This document shows positions 1-7,545 of a stretch of 64,000 nt of DNA, in pieces. The notes under the pieces are model-generated. The model had not been told where the DNA came from, did not search any database, and saw only the letters and a list, made by a program, of their open reading frames with translations. This DNA is from SKLM01 sp964575455 (GTDB taxonomy: Bacteria > Chloroflexota > Anaerolineae > B4-G1). The stretch spans positions 1 through 64,000 of the forward strand of contig CAZNRX010000012.1 of the NCBI GenBank assembly GCA_964575455.1, in the 5' to 3' direction. Positions within the stretch are counted from its first letter, which is position 1. Each line of letters begins with the position of its first letter. A program made the translations under genes and the position numbers.

Positions 1-2279
1 TGTGGATCGACTCGCAGTCGGACCCGGCCAAGGCCTCCCAGGCCTACGAGCAGGCCGTGGTTCAGGATGAGATCAAGGCCGGGATCATCAATTGGCACAG
101 CTCAGTCGCCGTCTCCTGCATGGAGGTGGCTGCCAAGCACCAGATCCCCCACTTCTGCCCCTACGGGGCGACCGAGGTGGTCAACGAGACCTGGCAGTCC
201 GATCCTGACAGGTACTTCTACTGGGTCAACAAGTGGTGGCCCACGCCGAAGAAGCTGAGTATTTCCTACGTCCAGGCTTTGCAGGATGCCATTGACTCCG
301 GTCAGTGGCAGCCCGAGGCCAAGACGGTCGCCATCTATGGTGAGGACACGGACTGGGGCCGCAGCTTCGGCGCTGCCATTATGGGACAGTTTGAGAACGC
401 GGGCTGGGAGATTATCGGCGAGGAGTACTTCAGCATCGACCAGACCGAGTTCTACCCGCTGCTCAACAAGTTCAAGGAACAGAACCCGGCGGTTCTGGCG
501 GGCACAAGCACGGCTCTACCTTCCTACTCCGCGCTGATCAAGCAGGCGGACGAGGTGGGGCTGGAGAGCCTGATCATCGCCGACGGCCTCGGCTGGTTCG
601 GCGAGTGGTACGATACGACGGGCGATGCGTCCAACTACGTGCTTGATCAGATCCCGGGTTTCGCAACCGAAGAGGGGAAGCAGTTCGCCGCGGACTTCGA
701 GGCTGAGACGGGCTTCCCGCCCAGCCCCTCGGCGTCCGGGTTGGCCTACGACGGCGCCAACTTCTTCATCCAGGCCGCGCAGCAGGTCTACGAGGACGAG
801 GGCGAGCTCAGCTCGGAGACCCTGGCCGACTTCGCCAAGAATGAGGTTCAGACCGGCAACTGGTCCTTCACCGACGGCATCGTGATGGAGGAGTACAAGT
901 ACACGCCCGAAACGGTACCGGACCCCATCGTGGGCAAGGGCTACTATATCTTCCCCGTCCTCCAGTACTACGAGGGTGAGAGCCACGTCGTCTTCCCGCC
1001 CGAGTGGGCCGAGATGAGCCTGACGCCCAAGGGCGAGACGCCGGACATCAGCGGGGCGCCTGCAGAGGAGGAAGAGGCCGAAGAGGAGCCCATGGAGGCT
1101 ACCGAGACCTTCAAGCTCGGTGTGTTGGGCCCCTTCAGTGGTCCCAGTGCTCAGACCGGTAAGCAGTTCCGGGGTGGAGCCACGATAGCCCTCGAGAGCG
1201 TTGACTATAAGGTGGGCCACTACGAGATCGAGCCGGTGTGGATAGACTCACAGTCCGACCCGGCCAAGGCCTCCCAGGCCTACGAGCAGGCCGTTGTTCA
1301 GAAGGAGATCCAGGCGGGGATCCTCAACTGGCACAGCTCTGTAGCGGTCTCGGCTATGGAGGTGACGGCGAAGCACCAGGTGCCGCACATCTTCGGCTTC
1401 GGCGCGACAGAGGTGGTGAACGAGACCTTTGCGTCGGATCCGGAGAAGTACGGCTATTGGATGCTGAAGGGATGGCCTACACCTGGCAAGCTGGGGACGA
1501 AGTACGCTGACGCAATCGAGTACTACATTGACCAGGGGGTCTTCGAGCCGGAAGAGAAGACAATCGCGATCTACGGCGAGGACACGGACTGGGGGCGCAG
1601 CTTTGGATCTGATGTGAAGAAGCTGTTTGAGGACGCGGGTTGGGAGACGGTGGCCGAGGAATACTTCGCCATCGACCAGACCGAGTTCTACCCGCTGCTG
1701 AACAAGTTCAAAGAGGAGAACCCGGCGGTCATCGCCGGCACGAGCACGGCACCGCCCTCCATCTCGGCCTTCATCAAGCAGGCGGACGAGGTGGGGCTGG
1801 AGAGCCTGATCATTGCCGATGGGCTCGGCTGGGTTGACTTCTGTTCTCTGACCGGATCGTCGGCCGATAACGTGCTTGATCAGATTGCCGGTTGGTCCGG
1901 CGACGAGGGCTTCGCCTTCGCCGAGGAATTCGAGGAGCGATATGACTTGGCTCCCAGCACGTCGTCGGCCGGTCTGGCTCACGACGGCACGATGATGTTC
2001 CTTGAGATCGCCAAGGACGTGTACGAAGAGCAGGGCGAGTTGAGCAGTGAGCTGATCTACAACTTCGTCAAGGAAAACGTCTGGACTGGCGAGTGGACCT
2101 TCACGGATGGTCTCGTCATGGTGGAGTACCAATACACTGACGAGACGACACCGGATCCGGTCGTGGGGCCGGGCTACTACACCTTCCCGGTGCTTCAGTA
2201 CTCGTACGAGAACGGGAAGTGCCTTGGCAAGCCGATCTATCCGGTTGAAGGTGCGGTGCAGGACCTTCAGGTTCCGTAG
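1..2279 (+). CDS. Tandem-duplicated branched-chain-type ABC substrate-binding protein (5' end missing)
   Basis: The reading frame is open from base 3, so the gene starts outside the window. The protein has two copies of a periplasmic-binding fold of the Leu/Ile/Val-BP (Peripla_BP_6) type. Copy 1 ends near base 1050; an acidic linker of Glu/Ala/Pro follows (about 1060-1105), and copy 2 runs from about 1108 to the stop. The motifs WIDSQSDPAKASQAYEQAVV, GEDTDWGRSFG, IDQTEFYPLLNKFKE and KQADEVGLESLIIADGLGW occur in both copies. The linker resembles the acidic spacer that normally follows a lipoprotein cysteine, so the duplication probably included it. It lies just upstream of livG, livF, livH and livM homologues and should deliver the substrate to that importer. 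The family binds amino acids, amides, betaines and aromatic acids; the ligand is unknown. The duplication is unusual, since family members normally have one binding domain of about 380-400 residues. Confidence 0.9.
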   Translation, partial: WIDSQSDPAKASQAYEQAVVQDEIKAGIINWHSSVAVSCMEVAAKHQIPHFCPYGATEVVNETWQSDPDRYFYWVNKWWPTPKKLSISYVQALQDAIDSGQWQPEAKTVAIYGEDTDWGRSFGAAIMGQFENAGWEIIGEEYFSIDQTEFYPLLNKFKEQNPAVLAGTSTALPSYSALIKQADEVGLESLIIADGLGWFGEWYDTTGDASNYVLDQIPGFATEEGKQFAADFEAETGFPPSPSASGLAYDGANFFIQAAQQVYEDEGELSSETLADFAKNEVQTGNWSFTDGIVMEEYKYTPETVPDPIVGKGYYIFPVLQYYEGESHVVFPPEWAEMSLTPKGETPDISGAPAEEEEAEEEPMEATETFKLGVLGPFSGPSAQTGKQFRGGATIALESVDYKVGHYEIEPVWIDSQSDPAKASQAYEQAVVQKEIQAGILNWHSSVAVSAMEVTAKHQVPHIFGFGATEVVNETFASDPEKYGYWMLKGWPTPGKLGTKYADAIEYYIDQGVFEPEEKTIAIYGEDTDWGRSFGSDVKKLFEDAGWETVAEEYFAIDQTEFYPLLNKFKEENPAVIAGTSTAPPSISAFIKQADEVGLESLIIADGLGWVDFCSLTGSSADNVLDQIAGWSGDEGFAFAEEFEERYDLAPSTSSAGLAHDGTMMFLEIAKDVYEEQGELSSELIYNFVKENVWTGEWTFTDGLVMVEYQYTDETTPDPVVGPGYYTFPVLQYSYENGKCLGKPIYPVEGAVQDLQVP

Positions 2280-2299
2280 TGGTTTCTGGTGATTGAAAC

Positions 2300-2378
2300 G
2301 CGGGGGCGGCGGGGACATAGCTCAACGGCTTAGCTTCGCATGCTTTCCTGAGCTTCGCCGTTGCCCACGCCCCCCCGC
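2300..2378 (+). promoter_or_regulatory. Intergenic hairpin between binding-protein gene and ABC ATPase gene
   Basis: Two nested inverted repeats are visible: GCGGGGGCG (2300-2308) against CGCCCCCCCGC (2368-2378), and CAACGGC (2323-2329) against GCCGTTG (2357-2363). There is no T-run after it, so it is not a classic terminator. In many ABC operons a stable stem after the binding-protein gene protects the upstream mRNA or attenuates read-through, giving more binding protein than transporter; that role is inferred here from position. Confidence 0.5.
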
Positions 2379-2454
2379 TACTGAGTCCAAGCCGAGTGGC
2401 GATCCGCGCCGGGCTTGTATGCGCCTGTCGCTTTGCTTATAAGGAGATCGTGGT

Positions 2455-3189
2455 ATGACGACAGAGAACAGAGTTCTGCACACGGAGACGGTGACGAAGA
2501 ATTTCGGTGGGCTGACGGCTGTCAACCGGGTGTCGATGAACGTCGAAGAGGGGCAGATCTACGGGTTGATTGGCCCCAACGGCGCTGGCAAGACGACGTT
2601 CCTTAACTGCGTAGCGGGAGCCTATAAACCCTCCTCCGGGAGGGTATTCTTTCGAGGTGAGGAGACGACGGGGTCAGCCCCGGAGGTGATGTGTCGGAAG
2701 GGCATGTCGCGCACCTTCCAGATCCCGCTGCCCTTCCCGAAGCTGACCGTGCTGGAGAACACCCTGGTGGGAGCGGTCTTTGGCGCTCCCGATGGCAGCG
2801 GTGAACCTCCAGCCGAGAGAGCTCGTAAGGCGCTGGAGTTCGTCGATTTCCCTATGGCCCCCAGTACGCCCGCTGAGCAGTGCAACGCGGTGCAGCTCAA
2901 GCGTCTCGACCTGGCGCGGGCATTGGCCTGCGATCCCAAGCTCCTGCTACTGGATGAGCTGGCCTCCGGCCTGACCCCGGGTGAGCTCGATGACCTTTTG
3001 GACATCATTCGCGCCATCCGGGATCAAGGTGTCACCATCATCGTCGTGGAGCACATTATGCGTGTGATCAAGGGGATCTGCGACCGGGTCATGGTGATCG
3101 AGTATGGGACCGAGATCGCGGAGGGCACTCCCGACGAGGTCTTGAACGACCCGCGCGTCATCAAGGCTTACCTGGGAGAGGGGCACTAG
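2455..3189 (+). CDS. livG: Branched-chain-type ABC transporter ATPase (LivG-like) with degenerate signature motif
   Basis: This is one of two nucleotide-binding subunits of a HAAT-family importer at the cytoplasmic face of the membrane. Walker A GPNGAGKTT is at residues 40-48, the Q-loop Gln at 89, Walker B LLLLDE at 163-168 and the switch His at 200. The LSGGQ signature expected before the helix LDLARAL is replaced by CNAVQLK (about 143-149), so the motif that contacts ATP on the partner subunit is not recognisable. The ATG is preceded by AAGGAG with an 8-base spacer. It is followed by a LivF-like gene with an intact signature. In a LivG/LivF heterodimer one of the two ATP sites would therefore be degenerate, as in some asymmetric ABC systems. 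The family assignment is firm; the consequence of the altered signature is inference. Confidence 0.93.
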   Translation: MTTENRVLHTETVTKNFGGLTAVNRVSMNVEEGQIYGLIGPNGAGKTTFLNCVAGAYKPSSGRVFFRGEETTGSAPEVMCRKGMSRTFQIPLPFPKLTVLENTLVGAVFGAPDGSGEPPAERARKALEFVDFPMAPSTPAEQCNAVQLKRLDLARALACDPKLLLLDELASGLTPGELDDLLDIIRAIRDQGVTIIVVEHIMRVIKGICDRVMVIEYGTEIAEGTPDEVLNDPRVIKAYLGEGH

Positions 3190-3240
3190 GCGTATTGCGT
3201 GAAACGTGATGCGTGAAACGTGATGCGTGAGACGAGGATG
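3190..3240 (+). repeat. Short direct repeats between livG and livF
   Basis: Between the livG and livF homologues the unit GCGTGAAACGTGAT occurs twice in tandem and is followed by a diverged third copy (GCGTGAGACGAGGAT). No function is evident. Confidence 0.6.
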
Positions 3241-3260
3241 ATTGAGATAAGGAGGTTCCG

Positions 3261-3965
3261 TTGCTTGAGTTAAAGAATATCAATGCCAGCTATGGTTTTC
3301 TCCAGATCCTGTGGGGTGTCTCCCTTGAGGTCGACGACGGGGAGTTCGTGGGGTTGGTGGGACCCAACGGCGCTGGCAAGACGACGACGCTAAGAACGAT
3401 CGCTGGGCTCCTGACCCCGAGCGGTGGTGACGTACTGTTCAAGGGAGAGAGGATGAACGACGTTCCCGCGCACCAGTGCACTCGGAGGGGCATCAGCTAC
3501 ATCTCCGAGGATCTAAACCTCTTCGTCGAGATGTCCGTGCGGGATAACCTGCTCATGGGGGCCTACATTATTCAGGATCGGGACGTGCAGCTCGAGACCC
3601 TCGACTTTGTCTTCGAGCTCTTCCCTCGCCTTGAGGAGCGGAAGTCGCAGCTGGCCGGCACGATGAGCGGCGGCGAGCGGAAGATGCTGGCCATCGCTCG
3701 GGGCCTGATGTCGAATCCAGAGCTCTTGCTGGTCGATGAGCCTTCGCTGGGTCTGGCGCCTCACCTGGTCACTGACGTCTTCAATTCGCTGCAGAGGCTG
3801 CAGGAGGAGGGGGTCACGATTCTGCTCGTGGAGCAGCGCGTGAACGCCACGTTGGAGATCACGGATCGAGCCTACGTCCTGGAGCAGGGCAAGGTCGCTA
3901 TGGAGGGCCCGAGCAGCGAGTTGATCACGAACCAGCACGTCAAGAACGCGTACCTGGGCATCTAG
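3261..3965 (+). CDS. livF: Branched-chain-type ABC transporter ATPase (LivF-like)
   Basis: Second ATPase of the HAAT-type importer, 234 residues, the usual LivF length. Walker A GPNGAGKT is at 34-41, signature MSGGE at 135-139 and Walker B LLLVDE at 155-160, followed by PSLGL typical of LivF; the switch position reads VEQ as is normal in this subfamily. It starts with TTG, with AAGGAGG 5 bases upstream, which decides the start. It should pair with the preceding LivG-like subunit, whose signature motif is degenerate, so this subunit supplies the only canonical signature of the pair. It sits 71 bases after livG and is followed by a 236-base spacer before livH. Confidence 0.94.
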   Translation: MLELKNINASYGFLQILWGVSLEVDDGEFVGLVGPNGAGKTTTLRTIAGLLTPSGGDVLFKGERMNDVPAHQCTRRGISYISEDLNLFVEMSVRDNLLMGAYIIQDRDVQLETLDFVFELFPRLEERKSQLAGTMSGGERKMLAIARGLMSNPELLLVDEPSLGLAPHLVTDVFNSLQRLQEEGVTILLVEQRVNATLEITDRAYVLEQGKVAMEGPSSELITNQHVKNAYLGI

Positions 3966-4155
3966 GCGAGTCGACGAGCGGCTTAGGGCTGGGTTGCGCC
4001 AGCTAGCCGCGTGCTTGGCGATAAGGCGATAGAGCGACAAGACGACTGGCTGGCCGGCGCCAGCTGACCGCACGCTATGACGTCGCTGCGCTTACGGGCG
4101 ATTTCGCCTGGGCACCGGGCGTCGCTATGCGTCGCTCCGCTTAGGGCAGTCAACG

Positions 4156-4172
4156 GGTTGATATGATCAACC
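4156..4172. promoter_or_regulatory. 17-bp palindrome upstream of livH
   Basis: GGTTGAT-ATG-ATCAACC is a perfect 7-bp inverted repeat with a 3-base centre, ending about 30 bases before the livH start. It has the size of a dimeric repressor operator; the GntR/FCD regulator encoded at 18547 is a possible ligand, but that link is inference only. Confidence 0.4.
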
Positions 4173-4201
4173 TGGCCAGATGACGAAAAGAGAGGAAAGC
4201 T

Positions 4202-5233
4202 ATGGTAGAAAAGAGTTCATTCGGTAGTTCACTTATGGAGACGATCAGCGAGAATCTGCCTGCAGCGGTCGTGATCGCCGGCACAATCGTTCTGACCATC
4301 GTCCTAGCATCCGTGACTGGGCCGGCCCAGATTCTGAACAGCATAGTCACCGGCGGTATGTGGGCGCTCCTGGCTGTGGGGCTGGCGCTGGTCTTCGGCG
4401 TGATGAACGTCCCGCACTTTGCCCACGGTGAGTCCTTCATGGTCGGCGCCTACGTCGCCTACTTCGTCTTCAACCCGATCAATCAATTGCTGAGGGAGAG
4501 CCCCAACCCGGTTCTGGGCACGTTGGCTCCTTTCCTCGCCATTCTGGCGGCTGGCGTCGCCGGTCTGATTCTGGGGGTAATCCTGGAGCGGCTCCTATTC
4601 TACCCCCTGCGCGTGCGTACCAAGAAGGGCTGGGTGATGAATGCCTTCCTGCTCACGGTGGGTATCTCCTTCATCCTGACCAACGGCACCACGCTGGTGC
4701 TTGGGCCCAACTTCCGCGGTATTCCGCGCTACTGGGACGTGCCGCCGGTGAATGTCTTCGGTGTGACCATGGCCATGGATCGCGTCGTGGCCTTCTTCGT
4801 TGCGTTGGTATCCATCGCCGCCCTGTGGTTTTTCCTCCGCCGCACGCGGACGGGACGCGCCATCCGGGCCGTCTCGCAGGACGAGCTAGGCGCGCAGATG
4901 ATGGGCATCAACCTCAACTTCATCTTCCCGTTGACCTTTGCCCTGGCCACGGCGATGGCCGCCATCTCGGGGGCCAGTTTGCTGTTCATGTTCCAGGCCT
5001 ATCCAACGGTGGGGCTCAAGCCGCTCTACTTCGCTTGGTACGTGGTCATGATGGCGGGTCTCGGGAACGTGGTCGGCGCCATCGTCGGGGGCTTCATCGT
5101 GGCTATTCTGCAGACGGCGACGCAGCAGTTCGTCGGCATCTCGTGGGCCGACGTCATTCCCACGGCGGTGATGATTGTGGTGCTGCTCATCGTTCCTCAG
5201 GGCATCTTCGGGTCCAAGATAAGGAGCGCCTAG
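4202..5233 (+). CDS. livH: Branched-chain-type ABC transporter permease (LivH-like)
   Basis: Integral membrane permease of the HAAT importer. The 343-residue protein has a hydrophobic helix near residues 20-38, then the hallmark stretch around GGMWALLAVGLALVFGVMNV with the family PHFAHGE motif, and further membrane helices to the C-terminus. The length is somewhat above the roughly 300 residues of LivH because of an N-terminal extension. GAGAGGAAAG precedes the ATG. The 3' end carries the conserved short cytoplasmic helix region with GLGNVVGAIVGGFIVA. It precedes livM by 29 bases and is expected to form a heterodimeric channel with it, powered by the LivG/LivF-like ATPases. Confidence 0.94.
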   Translation: MVEKSSFGSSLMETISENLPAAVVIAGTIVLTIVLASVTGPAQILNSIVTGGMWALLAVGLALVFGVMNVPHFAHGESFMVGAYVAYFVFNPINQLLRESPNPVLGTLAPFLAILAAGVAGLILGVILERLLFYPLRVRTKKGWVMNAFLLTVGISFILTNGTTLVLGPNFRGIPRYWDVPPVNVFGVTMAMDRVVAFFVALVSIAALWFFLRRTRTGRAIRAVSQDELGAQMMGINLNFIFPLTFALATAMAAISGASLLFMFQAYPTVGLKPLYFAWYVVMMAGLGNVVGAIVGGFIVAILQTATQQFVGISWADVIPTAVMIVVLLIVPQGIFGSKIRSA

Positions 5234-5262
5234 GCCGCTGCGCTTACGGAAGGAGTAAAACT

Positions 5263-6300
5263 ATGGCAACAGAGATGAAACAGAAGCAAAGCACTAGCTC
5301 GGTGGGACCGGTGGTGTCCTTCCTGCATAGCGTTGGCTTCACGCCGCTGGGCGCTGTGCTGTTGATTATCGTGGCCCTCTTGCCCCTGGTTCCTCCGTTC
5401 AACCAGGAGCATATGATCCGTTGGCTCATTATGGGGGCCTTCCTCGCCGCCCAGGCGGCCGCCTTTGACTTCACGTCTGGCTATATCCAGGTGGTGAACT
5501 TCGGGTTCGCCGCCATCCTGGGGCTTGGGGCTTATACCTCAGGCATCCTGGCCAACACCTCTCCGGTGCTGGCCGTGCAGCCCGGCATCAACCCCTGGAT
5601 CGGCATCTTCCTCGGTGCGATCCTGGCCGGTGTGGTGGGGCTAGGGCTGGGATGGCTGACGCTGCGCTTGCAGGGCATCTTCGCCGCGGTGATGGCGTGG
5701 TTTGTGGGCATCGCCCTGATGGGCCTGGTGCGCAACCTGACCGAGTTCACCAGGGGGCCACTGGGTATGAACCCCAGGAGCCTTCTGGAGACGACCTCGA
5801 ACTTGCCTTACTATTATGTCATCCTGGCGATGATGCTGGTCACCTACGTGCTCTTGCGGCTGGTGACGCGCTCCAACTATGGCCTGGCCTTCAAGGCCAT
5901 TGGGCAGAACTTCGCCGCCGCCAAGGCCTCCGGCATCAATCCCACCAAGTATCGCGTGATGAACTTCGCCATGTCGTGCTTGTTCGCCGGATGGCTGGGC
6001 GGCTTTTACGCGCACTACTTCGGCTCCCTGACGCCGAAGACGCTGATGCACACCTCCAAGACGGTAGAGGTGCTGGCGCTGGCCTACATCGGCGGACGAG
6101 GGAGCATGTGGGGCGGCATGGTCGTCGCTTTCCCCTTCGTGTTCCTCATCGAACAGCTGCGGTCCAATCTGACCGGCCTACCCGGACTGCACCTGGTGCT
6201 CTACGGCGTGTTGATGATCGTGGTGATGATCTTCTATCCCGACGGCGTGGCCGGCTTAGTATATTGGGTGAAGGGGTTGATCAGGGGCGCTCGGGACTAG
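5263..6300 (+). CDS. livM: Branched-chain-type ABC transporter permease (LivM-like)
   Basis: Second permease of the importer, 345 residues. The frame is open much further upstream, but GGAAGGAG at 5248-5255 with an ATG at 5263 fixes the start, and upstream residues would overlap livH out of frame. Hydrophobic helices run through most of the protein; the LivM region with FTSGYIQVVNFGFAAILGLGAY and the conserved cytoplasmic motif AIGQNFAAAKASGIN (near 215-230) are present, as is GGRGSMWGGM near the C-terminus. The stop is 15 bases before the FAD oxidoreductase gene, so transport and catabolic genes are probably co-transcribed. Confidence 0.94.
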   Translation: MATEMKQKQSTSSVGPVVSFLHSVGFTPLGAVLLIIVALLPLVPPFNQEHMIRWLIMGAFLAAQAAAFDFTSGYIQVVNFGFAAILGLGAYTSGILANTSPVLAVQPGINPWIGIFLGAILAGVVGLGLGWLTLRLQGIFAAVMAWFVGIALMGLVRNLTEFTRGPLGMNPRSLLETTSNLPYYYVILAMMLVTYVLLRLVTRSNYGLAFKAIGQNFAAAKASGINPTKYRVMNFAMSCLFAGWLGGFYAHYFGSLTPKTLMHTSKTVEVLALAYIGGRGSMWGGMVVAFPFVFLIEQLRSNLTGLPGLHLVLYGVLMIVVMIFYPDGVAGLVYWVKGLIRGARD

Positions 6301-6315
6301 CTAGGGCCTTCCGCT

Positions 6316-7527
6316 ATGGGCAAGATTTTCATACCCTCCGATGAGACCTTCCCCGACACGGCCGATGCCGTCGTCATCGGTGGCGGCATCGTCGGGGTGG
6401 CGACGGCTTTCTGGCTCTCCAGAGACGGCCTGGACACGGTGTTGGTGGAGATGCGCGATGGGTTATCGACCCTAACCACGCCGGAATCGATCGAGAGCTT
6501 CCGCGCTCAGTTCACCGAGCCGGCGATGTCCGAACTGGCGCAGGAGGGCATCGAGGTCTTCGAGAACTTCGCCGACGTGATCGGCATCTCCGGCTACGAC
6601 ATCGACCTCCATCACCAGGGGTATCTCTTCGTCACCGATGACGCCGAGATGGTCGATGAAGTGAAGGCGGCGGTGGAGACGCACCATGAGCTGGGCGTGA
6701 CCGATTCCGAGTACCTGACCGGGGAGGAGGCACGGGAGCGCTTTCCGTTCCTCTCCGACAGCATCGTGGCGGGCACCTTCCGCCAGAAGGACGGCTGGCT
6801 GTCGACACATGAAGCGACTCAGGGCTTCGCCAAAGGATCCGATGCGCAGTTCCTGCTGAGCACCGAGGCGACGGACATCCTGCAGGATGGACAGGGGGTG
6901 TGCGGTGTCGAGACCTCCCGTGGCGCTATTGCCACGCGCAACGTGGTCAACGCTGCTGGTCCCTTCGCGGGCCCGGTAGCGAAGATGGTGGGTCTCGACC
7001 TGCCGTTGGAGCCAGTGCGCCGCCAGAAAGCCTTCCTGTCCCAGCAGCCCCTGGTCCCCCAGGACGCGCCGCTAACCATCGATATCGTTCGTGACTCCTA
7101 TTGGCGGCCGGAGACGGGCGGAGCCTACATCGCGTGGGTCGACCCGGACGAGCTAGTGGACGAGGACCCCTCCGAGGACCTCTACACCGACCCGTACTTC
7201 GCGGCCATCGTCCTGGAGAAGCTGATCAAGATCACGCCCTTCTGGGAAGAGGTGGCGATGAATCTGAAGAAGGCCGACGTCCACCCCAGCGCGGGATACT
7301 ACGTCTACACGCCCGACGATCAGCCGCTCATCGGGCCCGTGCCGGAGGTGCCGGGCTTCTGCCTGAACTGTGGTTATTGGGCCGGGGTGATGCTCTCCCC
7401 GGCGGCAGGCAAGCGTGTGGCCGATCTGATCACCGGCGACATGGACCTGGAGGAGAACATTTTGCGCCCCACGCGCTACGAAGAAGGTATCGTGCTTGAG
7501 GGCGGGAGTTTCCTGCGAGGGCACTAG
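6316..7527 (+). CDS. FAD-dependent oxidoreductase, DAO family (sarcosine/dimethylglycine oxidase-like)
   Basis: Flavoprotein of the D-amino-acid-oxidase fold that removes electrons from a C-N bond of an amine or amino acid; N-methyl amino acids and glycine derivatives are common substrates. The dinucleotide-binding motif VVIGGGIVGVATAFWLSRDG begins near residue 19 and is followed by the acidic end VLVE. A second FAD contact, NVVNAAGPFAG, lies near residue 213, and the C-terminal YVYTPDDQPLIGPVPEVPG segment is typical of the family. At 403 residues it matches a single-domain oxidase or dehydrogenase rather than a multidomain dimethylglycine dehydrogenase. It sits between livM and the LarA-like gene in an apparent operon, so it may act on the imported compound or on its demethylated product. 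The exact substrate is not known. Confidence 0.85.
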   Translation: MGKIFIPSDETFPDTADAVVIGGGIVGVATAFWLSRDGLDTVLVEMRDGLSTLTTPESIESFRAQFTEPAMSELAQEGIEVFENFADVIGISGYDIDLHHQGYLFVTDDAEMVDEVKAAVETHHELGVTDSEYLTGEEARERFPFLSDSIVAGTFRQKDGWLSTHEATQGFAKGSDAQFLLSTEATDILQDGQGVCGVETSRGAIATRNVVNAAGPFAGPVAKMVGLDLPLEPVRRQKAFLSQQPLVPQDAPLTIDIVRDSYWRPETGGAYIAWVDPDELVDEDPSEDLYTDPYFAAIVLEKLIKITPFWEEVAMNLKKADVHPSAGYYVYTPDDQPLIGPVPEVPGFCLNCGYWAGVMLSPAAGKRVADLITGDMDLEENILRPTRYEEGIVLEGGSFLRGH

Positions 7528-7545
7528 GGTGTCATAAAAGGACAG

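Noticed and set aside
4825..5262. Long N-terminal extension of the LivM-like permease
   Set aside because: The extra part is a shadow of livH in another frame; the ribosome site and family length support 5263.
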